A stretch of 64,000 nt of DNA, taken from positions 62,001-126,000 of the forward strand of contig NZ_NEFD01000001.1 of NCBI RefSeq assembly GCF_002252155.1, in the 5' to 3' direction. The stretch comes from Wohlfahrtiimonas sp. G9077. Lineage in GTDB: Bacteria > Pseudomonadota > Gammaproteobacteria > Cardiobacteriales > Wohlfahrtiimonadaceae. The notes under the pieces are model-generated. The model worked only from the letters and a program-made list of their open reading frames with translations. It searched no databases and was not told the DNA's origin. Positions 57,048 to 64,000 of the stretch are shown here, one piece after another. The position numbers and the translations under genes are program-made. The first letter of the stretch is position 1. Every line of letters begins with the position of its first letter.

Positions 57048-58397
57048 TTATTCTAGAACCAAACGGCCACGCAATGAGTTTGGTAATGCTTCTGTAATGA
57101 TGACATCACAGAACTGACCAATCAACTCTTTTGGTCCGATGAAGTTCACAACGCGGTTATTTTCAGTGCGGCCAGCTAAAACTTCAGGATCGTGTCGAGA
57201 AGGGCGGCTCACTAAAATACGCTGTTTTGTGCCCACCATGCTTTGTGAAATGGCGTTGACTTGTGACGTGATTTGAGCTTGAAGGCGCGCTAAACGCTCT
57301 TTTTTCTCTTCCATGGACACATTGTCAGGCAAAGATGCTGCCGGCGTACCTGGGCGCGGTGAATAGATGAAGCTAAAGGACATGTCGTAGTTCAACTCTT
57401 TGACCAAATCCATGGTTTTTTCAAAATCTTCAGCCGTTTCGCCAGGGAAGCCAACGATGATGTCTGTGGACAATGAAATATCAGGACGCACTTTTTGTAA
57501 CTTACGGATTTTTGATTTGTACTCAAGCGCCGTGTGGTTACGTTTCATGGCCATCAAAATCTTATCAGAGCCCGATTGAATCGGTAAGTGTAAATGGGAC
57601 ACCAATTCAGGCACGCGGCCATAGACTTCAATCAAACGGTCAGAGAAGGCAATCGGGTGCGATGTGGTAAAGCGAATGCGGTCAATGCCATCAACTTTTG
57701 CTACGTATTCGATCAATAACGCTAAGTCACAAATGGAGCCATCAGGCATTTCGCCTTGGTAATCGTTCACGTTTTGACCAAGTAGATTGATCTCTTTCAC
57801 GCCTTGTTCTGCTAAAATGGCGATCTCACCGATCACATCCATCACAGGGCGAGAGATCTCTTCGCCACGTGTATAAGGCACGATACAAAATGAACAATAT
57901 TTGTTACAGCCTTCCATGATGGACACAAACGCAGAGGGTCCTTCAGCACGAGGTTCTGGTAAGTGGTCAAATTTCTCGATCTCAGGGAAAGAGACGTCCA
58001 CTTGCGCGCCATTGCCTTTCCACACATCGTGGAGCATTTTTGGCAAACGGTGTAGGGTTTGTGGGCCAAACACAATGTCAACATAAGGCGCACGTTTACG
58101 GATCAATTCACCTTCTTGGCTCGCGACACAGCCGCCCACACAAATCACAATGTTTGGGTTGGCAGCTTTGAGTTCGCGCCAGCGGCCTAACTCAGAGAAT
58201 ACTTTCTCTTGGGCTTTTTCGCGAATGGAGCAGGTGTTTAAAATGATCACGTCCGCTTTTTCCACATCAGTGGTTTTTTCAAGCTGACAGAACGCTTTTA
58301 AGCTATCGGCCATTTTGTCTGAGTCGTACTCATTCATTTGGCAGCCTTGCGTTTGGATGTAAAAAGTTTTAGAAGTAGATGGTAATTCAGTTGTCAT
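57048..58397 (-). CDS. miaB: tRNA-2-methylthio-N6-dimethylallyladenosine synthase
   Basis: Radical-SAM methylthiotransferase of 449 aa acting on i6A37 of tRNAs. The N-terminal UPF0004 domain supplies Cys19 ([11 protein letters not shown]), the Cys of NTCSIREKA and that of GGCVASQ for one Fe-S cluster; the radical-SAM domain has [15 protein letters not shown]; a C-terminal TRAM domain binds tRNA. Length and order are normal. It is followed by pepA. Confidence 0.96.
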   Translation of the reverse strand: MTTELPSTSKTFYIQTQGCQMNEYDSDKMADSLKAFCQLEKTTDVEKADVIILNTCSIREKAQEKVFSELGRWRELKAANPNIVICVGGCVASQEGELIRKRAPYVDIVFGPQTLHRLPKMLHDVWKGNGAQVDVSFPEIEKFDHLPEPRAEGPSAFVSIMEGCNKYCSFCIVPYTRGEEISRPVMDVIGEIAILAEQGVKEINLLGQNVNDYQGEMPDGSICDLALLIEYVAKVDGIDRIRFTTSHPIAFSDRLIEVYGRVPELVSHLHLPIQSGSDKILMAMKRNHTALEYKSKIRKLQKVRPDISLSTDIIVGFPGETAEDFEKTMDLVKELNYDMSFSFIYSPRPGTPAASLPDNVSMEEKKERLARLQAQITSQVNAISQSMVGTKQRILVSRPSRHDPEVLAGRTENNRVVNFIGPKELIGQFCDVIITEALPNSLRGRLVLE

Positions 58398-58551
58398 AAA
58401 ATTAGATAGATAAACTAAGGATAGTTAAAAACAGAGGCGATTTTACACGGTTTTCAGAAAAAATTCTGAAAGAAATGGCCGGCAACTGTGGCACGGTTTA
58501 TTTTTGTACAAAAAATGCCATACTAAGCTTTTCTTCATTGGAGGTTTGGTA

Positions 58552-59412
58552 ATGATCCCTAAGGAATTGGCAGCATTATTGGCAAAAACGGCAGCGCCAG
58601 CGATTGCTTTGACACCCACAGAGGATGCTGTGCATCAGGATTTGTTTGCTTCAAAAATCGGCGGCGTGCCGTATTTCCCGAAAGATATGCCGTATCCAAC
58701 GAATGATGATGGTGTGCCCTTAGCCTTATTGGCGCAACTGAATTTATCTTGCATCTTTAAAGATGCTGTGCTTTTACACGCATGCGAACAAGATGCTGCT
58801 TTAAAACATTTGCCAAAGTCTGGCATCCTTAGCTTTTTTTATGACATCACCGACGACTTAATGGGTTTAGATTTAGAAAAAACCGGCAACGGGAATGGCA
58901 GCACCGTGCACTATTTTGCTGAGATTTTGCCAGAATCTGCATTGACGCAAGCACATTTTGAGGATTTGCAAGCGCGCATTCAGGCAGACAAAGTAGAAGA
59001 TTATGGCGTGTTGAGCATTGATCAATCAGTGGGTTTAACGGCCAGCATGAAAGAAACACTTTATGAATTGGAATCAGAATCATTTGATCGACCAGCGGTG
59101 GAAAGCTTTAAAGCGGCGCTTGAGCATTATCGCGAATCGTTAGACGATGAGGATACAGAAGAATCAGTGATGATGGCGATTTATGATGCGGTGAGTGCTG
59201 CCAACCAAGGCCACGCCGTCGGTGGATATCCCAATTTTACGCAGTTTGATCCTCGTAATCCCGAAGACAACCAACAGTTTTTATTGTTACAAATTGACAG
59301 TGTTGGCGATGTGTTGATCGGCGATTGTGGTTCCATTCAATTTTTCATGACGCCAAAAGCGCTAGAGCAGCGTGATTTTACCCGCGTGCTCTACGATTGG
59401 GCATGCGGTTAA
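58552..59412 (+). CDS. DUF1963 (YwqG-like) family protein
   Basis: A 286-aa soluble protein of the YwqG/DUF1963 family. FASKIGGVPYFPKDMPYP at the start and GYPNFTQFDPR, LLQIDS and GDCGSIQFFMTP near the end are the recognisable conserved strands. Function unknown. The ATG at 58552 has a GGAGG site; the frame is open to 58504. It shares 4 bp with the convergent pgeF gene. Divergent from miaB. Confidence 0.8.
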   Translation: MIPKELAALLAKTAAPAIALTPTEDAVHQDLFASKIGGVPYFPKDMPYPTNDDGVPLALLAQLNLSCIFKDAVLLHACEQDAALKHLPKSGILSFFYDITDDLMGLDLEKTGNGNGSTVHYFAEILPESALTQAHFEDLQARIQADKVEDYGVLSIDQSVGLTASMKETLYELESESFDRPAVESFKAALEHYRESLDDEDTEESVMMAIYDAVSAANQGHAVGGYPNFTQFDPRNPEDNQQFLLLQIDSVGDVLIGDCGSIQFFMTPKALEQRDFTRVLYDWACG

Positions 59413-60176
59413 ACATCCATCCAGATGAGTGTGGCTTGGCGGCCTGAGGCTTTGCCATCTCTGCGATAGGAGAAAAAGAGATCCGGCGAGCTGTGTGTGC
59501 AGTAATCACCGCCAAAGATGTTGTGGGCTTTGAGGCCAAAATCTGTGAGTTTTTTGCGGGCAATGCTGTAAAGATCCGCATAAAAATGGTGAGTGCGTTC
59601 ACTGTCGATGAAGCAATCGGCATATTGAGGATTGCTCTCCATAAAGGCTTCACGCACTTCAGGGCCCACTTCAAAGGCTTTTTGGGAAATGGCCGGTGCC
59701 AACCATGCGATGGTTGTGTTATCCATGTGATGACAAGCCGATAACGTATTTTCAATGATGCCGTTGAGTAAACCGCGCCAGCCAGCATGAATGGCTGAGA
59801 CAAATGTTCCCGCTTCATTGGTTAAAATGATGGGCAAACAGTCCGCCGTTAAAATGGCACACACTTGATTGGGCGTTGTGGTAAAAATGGCATCGCCCTC
59901 ACAAATCGCCTCTAAAGCACTTGCATCATGGACAATGGTGCTATGGGTTTGAGAGATCCAGCGCGGCGGCTCAGGCAAATTGAGCGCATCCATCAGGCGC
60001 GCTCTGTTCTTGATCACATCATCGCGATCATCCTCAACGCTCAGCGCTAAGTTTAAACCATCAATGGGCGCACTGCTAAAACCGCCCAAACGTGTGGTTG
60101 AGTAAGCTTTAATATGAGCTGGAACGGACCAATTCGGTTCGATCACAGGTAATCCATTGATGGTTTTGATGGTCAT
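59409..60176 (-). CDS. pgeF: Peptidoglycan editing factor PgeF (YfiH/LACC1 family)
   Basis: A 255-aa copper/zinc-type oxidoreductase-like protein. The metal-site residues His78 (SQTHSTIV), Cys113 (TADCLPI) and His130 (AIHAGWRG) are present. Older names are laccase or polyphenol oxidase; E. coli YfiH is reported to prevent misincorporation of L-Ser in peptidoglycan, and relatives show purine nucleoside activity. Start at 60176 (MTIKTINGL), 4 nt after the rluD stop; the upstream part of the frame to 60260 lies in rluD. Conserved rluD-pgeF pair. Confidence 0.9.
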   Translation of the reverse strand: MTIKTINGLPVIEPNWSVPAHIKAYSTTRLGGFSSAPIDGLNLALSVEDDRDDVIKNRARLMDALNLPEPPRWISQTHSTIVHDASALEAICEGDAIFTTTPNQVCAILTADCLPIILTNEAGTFVSAIHAGWRGLLNGIIENTLSACHHMDNTTIAWLAPAISQKAFEVGPEVREAFMESNPQYADCFIDSERTHHFYADLYSIARKKLTDFGLKAHNIFGGDYCTHSSPDLFFSYRRDGKASGRQATLIWMDV

Positions 60177-60180
60177 GACT

Positions 60181-61152
60181 CTAATAATCCTCGTTACGTT
60201 GATAGTCTTCTTCAAAAACGTGCATGATTTTTGCCAAGTCTTCAGGATAATCGCATTCAAAGAGCATGCGTTTACCTGTATGTGGATGGGTCAATTCAAG
60301 TTTTTTCGCATGCAACGCTTGACGCTTAAATTGACGCAACTCTTCTGCGAGTTCTGGCACCATTTTAGGGGGCAATTTTAAACGCCAACCATAGGTGGAA
60401 TCGCCAAAGAGCGGATGATGAATGAAGTTCATGTGCACACGGATTTGATGGGTGCGCCCGGTTTCAAGCTTACATTCTACCAATGTGTGACCACGATAAT
60501 GATCGAGCACGCGATAATGGGTGATGGCCGGTTTGCCAATGGCTTGAGCGCTCATTTTTTTGCGATCCACTTTGTGGCGGCCAATGGGCACATCAATGGT
60601 TTGCCCAGAGATGAGTTCGCCGGTGGCAATGGCATGATACGTTCTGCCCATTGAGTGATCACTCAATTGCTCGACTAAATGGTAATAAGCATCTAAATTT
60701 TTAGAGACCACCATTAAGCCGGTGGTGTCTTTATCTAAACGGTGCACAATGCCCGCACGCGGCAATAAATGCGCGTTTTCATTGTGAAAGAGTAGGGCAT
60801 TTAATAAGGTGCCATCAGGGTTGCCCGCTGCAGGGTGCACCACTAAGCCCGCTGGCTTATTGATCACCATGATGTGGTCATCTTCATAGACAATGTTTAA
60901 AGGGATGTTTTCGGCTTTGGCATCATTTAAATAATCTTGCTCTAAAATCAATGTGATGGAGACGATTTCACCGCCATAGACTTTATCTTTGATTTTAGGT
61001 GGTTTACCATCTAACAAAGTTTGACCATTTTTGATGGCGTCTTGGATTTTACTGCGGGAATAATTCGGTAACAATTCACTTAGAACAACATCTAAACGGT
61101 TGCCAGCGGCAGACATAGGGATAGTCAATGAAAAAGTTTCTGTCGATTGCAT
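60181..61152 (-). CDS. rluD: 23S rRNA pseudouridine synthase RluD
   Basis: A 323-aa enzyme making pseudouridines 1911, 1915 and 1917 in helix 69. An N-terminal S4 domain (about 16-75: NRLDVVLSELLPNYSRSKIQ) precedes the catalytic domain with INKPAGLVVHP and Asp140 in HRLDKDTTGLMVV; GRTHQIRVHM is also typical. Divergent from bamD, the usual gammaproteobacterial layout. Confidence 0.95.
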   Translation of the reverse strand: MQSTETFSLTIPMSAAGNRLDVVLSELLPNYSRSKIQDAIKNGQTLLDGKPPKIKDKVYGGEIVSITLILEQDYLNDAKAENIPLNIVYEDDHIMVINKPAGLVVHPAAGNPDGTLLNALLFHNENAHLLPRAGIVHRLDKDTTGLMVVSKNLDAYYHLVEQLSDHSMGRTYHAIATGELISGQTIDVPIGRHKVDRKKMSAQAIGKPAITHYRVLDHYRGHTLVECKLETGRTHQIRVHMNFIHHPLFGDSTYGWRLKLPPKMVPELAEELRQFKRQALHAKKLELTHPHTGKRMLFECDYPEDLAKIMHVFEEDYQRNEDY

Positions 61153-61214
61153 AAATTTGAGTATAATGGCTGGTTAAAATTTCTGTTAAAACACTAAATC
61201 ACATGGATTTGAAT

Positions 61215-61979
61215 ATGAATAAAACTGTTTTGCATTGTAGCGTACTTTTATCAACAATGTTGTTGATTGTTGGATGCTCAAGTACCAAAAAAGAAGATCG
61301 TTATCGTATGATGTCAGGCAGTGATCTTTTACAGGAAGGTCGATCAAGTTTAGATGGTGGTAGTTATAAAGAGTCGATTGAGCGTTTTGATGTGATTGAG
61401 GCGCGCTTTCCACAGGGCAGTTATGCAGAACAAGCTAAGTTGAATAAAATTTATGCATATTACCTCAATCGTGATCATAAAGAAGCCTTACAAGAGGCCG
61501 ATAACTTCATTAAACTTTACCCAAATCACCCACATGTGGATTATGCATGGTACATGAAGGGCTTAGTGAACTTTGATAAAGCCCGTTCGATCATCGATAA
61601 ATTCTTACCGCCAGATCACACAAAAGTGGATCAAAAGCAGCTCACTGATTCCATGGAAGCGTTCTTGGTGATTTTAGATAAATATCCAAACAGTGTGTAT
61701 GCAGAAGATGCGGCAAAACGCGTCATTTATCTTCGCAACACTTTAGCGCAGTCAGAAATTCACATTGCCAACTTCTACATGCAGCGTAAAGCGTATGTTG
61801 GGGCGGCGAACCGAGCACAATATGTGATTGACAATTACGATGGCTCACCGGCTGTGCAAGAAGCATTGGTCATTCAAGTCAAAGCATATCGCGCCCTTGG
61901 TTTAGACAATATGGCCAATGATCGCTTACGCATTTTACAAAAGAATTACCCAAATTACGCAGGTTTAAAATCTCTATAA
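61215..61979 (+). CDS. bamD: Outer membrane assembly lipoprotein BamD
   Basis: A 254-aa essential lipoprotein of the BAM complex. The signal peptide ends with lipobox LIVGC (Cys21), followed by five TPR-like repeats (LQEGRSSLDGGSYKESIERFD, LNKIYAYYLNRDHKEALQEADNF and onward) and the RYPNS/YPNSVYAEDA pattern. The ATG at 61215 is preferred over 61203 because it gives the normal signal peptide length. Divergent from rluD; waaA follows 16 nt after its stop. Confidence 0.94.
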   Translation: MNKTVLHCSVLLSTMLLIVGCSSTKKEDRYRMMSGSDLLQEGRSSLDGGSYKESIERFDVIEARFPQGSYAEQAKLNKIYAYYLNRDHKEALQEADNFIKLYPNHPHVDYAWYMKGLVNFDKARSIIDKFLPPDHTKVDQKQLTDSMEAFLVILDKYPNSVYAEDAAKRVIYLRNTLAQSEIHIANFYMQRKAYVGAANRAQYVIDNYDGSPAVQEALVIQVKAYRALGLDNMANDRLRILQKNYPNYAGLKSL

Positions 61980-61995
61980 GCGCCATTGATCGGAC

Positions 61996-63258
61996 ATGTT
62001 ATTTTTAGTGTATAGAATCCTATGGTGGGTGATCCTGCCATGGGTTTTATTATTTCGGTATTTGAAAGATAAAAAATCTGGCAAAGCTGCACGCTATTGC
62101 CTTGAGCGCTTAGGGTTTTCCCGCGCAGTCAAGCCGCATGATGTGATTTTGCATGCTGTTTCCTTAGGGGAAGTGCGCGCAATGACGCCTTTGGTGTGCG
62201 AATTATTAAAAACGTCGCCATCGTGCAATATTTTGATCACCACGACCACATTAACGGGGCGCGCGCAGATTGAAAAGAGCTTTGGCGATCAAGTTTCGGT
62301 CACTTTTCTGCCCCATGATGTTGGCTTTTTTGTGCGCCGCTTTTTAAAAAAAGTGCGCCCTAAGGCTTTAATGATCATGGAGACGGAAATTTGGCCAAAT
62401 CTGCTCAATCAATGCCATCGATTGGGGATTGAAACGTTCATCATCAGCGCTTGTTTATCGGATCGCTCGCAAAAAGGGTATCAAAAGATGCCCAAAACCA
62501 TCGCCAAAATTTTGGCGCCCGTACATGTGATGGCGCAAACGGCAGAGGATCAAGCACGTTTTTTCGCCATTGGGGCCAAACATGTGACGGTGATGGGGAA
62601 TTTAAAATATTTCACCATTTTGCCAGAAGATTTCAGTTATCAAGTGACGCAACTGACCAAAGGTAAACACAATTATCTGTTGTGGTGTTTAGCGAGCAGC
62701 CATGAAGGGGAAGAAAAGCTCATTTTAGAGCATTTTAAAACCCTCAAAGAGCGCTATCCCCATTTAAAATTGGCCATTGCCCCAAGGCACCCTGAGCGTT
62801 TTAGAGCGGTGCGTAATCTCATTAAGGATTATGGCTTTTTGTGCCAAGCACGCAGTGAAACCGCCTTTGAGGATTTTGAGTTCAATCATAATGATGTGTG
62901 GCTCTTTGACAGCATTGGCGAGTTGCTCTATCTGTATGGTGTTTCAGACATTGTGACGGTGGGCGGCAGCTTTGTGCCCATTGGTGGACATAATATTTTA
63001 GAGCCCGCTTGCCTTAAAAAAGTGATCACAACAGGCCCGTATGTGGATAACATTATGGACATGGTGAACCTATTTAAAGCGTACGATGCCATTGAGATCC
63101 TCACACAAGAGACATTAGATGCCCAAATGGCCACACTCATTGAAGCACGCGCTGTGCGCCGACGCATGAAAAATGCCGCTGAAGCTTGTGTGCAACAAAA
63201 TCAACATGCTTTGCCCTATGTGATCGATGCCCTAAAGGGGGCACTTGAGGAGAGATGA
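61996..63258 (+). CDS. waaA: 3-deoxy-D-manno-octulosonic acid transferase
   Basis: A 420-aa inner-membrane-associated GT30 glycosyltransferase adding Kdo to lipid IVA. There is an N-terminal anchor (about 5-22), then HAVSLGEVRA with the catalytic Glu, TTTTLTGRAQ, METEIWPNLL, and the C-terminal nucleotide-binding VGGSFVPIGGHNILEPA. Unusually it is placed after bamD. The following unknown gene begins one base after its stop. Confidence 0.95.
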   Translation: MLFLVYRILWWVILPWVLLFRYLKDKKSGKAARYCLERLGFSRAVKPHDVILHAVSLGEVRAMTPLVCELLKTSPSCNILITTTTLTGRAQIEKSFGDQVSVTFLPHDVGFFVRRFLKKVRPKALMIMETEIWPNLLNQCHRLGIETFIISACLSDRSQKGYQKMPKTIAKILAPVHVMAQTAEDQARFFAIGAKHVTVMGNLKYFTILPEDFSYQVTQLTKGKHNYLLWCLASSHEGEEKLILEHFKTLKERYPHLKLAIAPRHPERFRAVRNLIKDYGFLCQARSETAFEDFEFNHNDVWLFDSIGELLYLYGVSDIVTVGGSFVPIGGHNILEPACLKKVITTGPYVDNIMDMVNLFKAYDAIEILTQETLDAQMATLIEARAVRRRMKNAAEACVQQNQHALPYVIDALKGALEER

Positions 63259-63259
63259 G

Positions 63260-63952
63260 ATGAAAGAGCGCTTGCGACAATTGAATCAATTTTATCTGCC
63301 GCCACTGACCAAACTCTATTTTGAACGGGCAGCCCTAGAGAAGATTGTGAACCATGTGCCGCTGTTTGTGCGGATCTCAGATCCGGAGAGTTGGCTCATG
63401 CAAAGCGCCCATCAAATGTATCGTAATCTCTCAAAAGAGGCATTGAGTGATCGCCTTGATCAACTCATTGATTATTTAACTACAGAATCCACCTCTGTTT
63501 TTGAGGGGCAGCAAGGGCTTGTGGTGCATGATTCAGTGCCGTACATCGAGTGGCGCATGGGGCAAAAATTCTATGCCACGAGCGATCTATTGGGCAAACC
63601 CACATTATTCATGGATCTTCAGGATTTAAGTACAGATTCAGAGCAATTGAGTAAAAACATTAATCATCTACAATCGGTGTGGCACGATCAATTGCAGATT
63701 GTATTGATGGGGGAAACGCACACTTATCCAGCCATGGCGCAATATGAGAATCTCATATTGATGGACCCAACGCGCGTCACCCATCCACATTTTGTTGAGC
63801 GCTTTCGCTTCAAACCACGCAACCTCAGCATGTTCAGCTTTGGCAGCAAGCCCTTTTTCTTGATGAACAGCCATGGCAAATTGATGAGCTTTTTCAGTAA
63901 GCAGGATCAATCTGTGTTGGTGGAAGAGGTCAAAAAGCAGCTTAAACTTTAA
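63260..63952 (+). CDS. Uncharacterised protein downstream of waaA
   Basis: A 230-aa soluble protein I cannot place. No signal peptide or helix is visible; the C-terminal half is basic and aromatic (HFVERFRFKPRNLSMFSFGSKPFF). The ATG at 63260 follows the waaA TGA by one base; a GAGGAG site sits in the end of waaA, so the two are coupled and a role linked to lipopolysaccharide or Kdo is possible. Its 3' end overlaps a convergent gene at the window edge. Confidence 0.6.
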   Translation: MKERLRQLNQFYLPPLTKLYFERAALEKIVNHVPLFVRISDPESWLMQSAHQMYRNLSKEALSDRLDQLIDYLTTESTSVFEGQQGLVVHDSVPYIEWRMGQKFYATSDLLGKPTLFMDLQDLSTDSEQLSKNINHLQSVWHDQLQIVLMGETHTYPAMAQYENLILMDPTRVTHPHFVERFRFKPRNLSMFSFGSKPFFLMNSHGKLMSFFSKQDQSVLVEEVKKQLKL

Positions 63953-64000
63953 AAAGGGCTAAATAATCGCCATAGCCTTCTTCTGCCATGGTTTCTAAAG
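63942..64000 (-). CDS. C-terminal end of a minus-strand gene (rest outside window)
   Basis: Reading leftward from the window edge, an open frame ends with LETMAEEGYGDYLALFKV and a TAA at 63942-63944, overlapping the previous gene by 11 nt. Codon use and composition look coding, but 19 residues are too few for identification. Confidence 0.45.
   Translation of the reverse strand, partial: LETMAEEGYGDYLALFKV

Overview
This 64 kb window is a chromosomal segment of a gammaproteobacterium with moderate to low GC. The evidence is the gene content (bamD, rluD/pgeF, waaA, rpoS, ftsB, rsmB, a YiaD-type lipoprotein) and conserved neighbourhoods such as TsaP-like/def/fmt/rsmB and bamD//rluD-pgeF. A Cardiobacteriales-like lineage (Wohlfahrtiimonas/Ignatzschineria type) would fit the mix of traits, but that is a guess. 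There are no rRNA or tRNA genes, prophage, insertion sequences or CRISPR arrays; almost everything is dense single-copy chromosome.

Layout. 1-12 kb: a cut-off aldehyde dehydrogenase, a YddG exporter, a cyanide-insensitive-type bd oxidase, two glycine-zipper lipoproteins, and a GABA module (PucR regulator diverging from permease-gabT-gabD). 12-20 kb: TsaP-like LysM protein, def-fmt-rsmB-DUF4390-NtrY-like kinase, argH. 20-26 kb: comEC, a membrane protein, and a biotin locus (hydrolase // bioF-bioC). 26-38 kb: a purine cluster purE-K-C-F-M-N-H and purD, separated by a Tat-exported flavin amine oxidase with its cytochrome c and by an Mrr-type restriction enzyme. 38-42 kb: a multiheme cytochrome pair (the second TsdA-like) between two identical terminators, then a Wzy/ligase-like protein. 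42-46 kb: selD, nadK, an NlpC/P60 lipoprotein, metA. 46-50 kb: hutD/hutT-like genes, a YeiH-type transporter, ftsB. 50-64 kb: prfA, a CpdB-like phosphoesterase, rpoS, usp, gapA, miaB-pepA, DUF1963, pgeF-rluD, bamD-waaA and an unknown gene.

The most interesting signals lie outside the plain ORFs. (1) selD is itself a selenoprotein gene: its reading frame continues upstream through an in-frame UGA at the catalytic position, followed by a SECIS-like hairpin. (2) metA has its own promoter and a ~200-nt leader encoding an 11-residue peptide with three consecutive Met codons, alternative hairpins and an intrinsic terminator; this looks like a methionine attenuator rather than MetJ, S-box or T-box control. 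MetA carries Glu111, predicting acetyl-CoA rather than succinyl-CoA use. (3) A BirA-type operator overlaps both divergent promoters of bioF and an alpha/beta hydrolase, which makes the hydrolase a candidate BioH substitute. (4) The ComEC beta-lactamase-like domain has lost its metal-binding motif. (5) A 30-bp terminator is repeated exactly on both sides of the cytochrome cassette. (6) The purine cluster is arranged as in Firmicutes and encodes a Bacillus-type PurF with propeptide and candidate iron-sulfur cysteines. Palindromes with no assigned factor precede gapA, rpoS, mrr, cioA and the GABA regulator.
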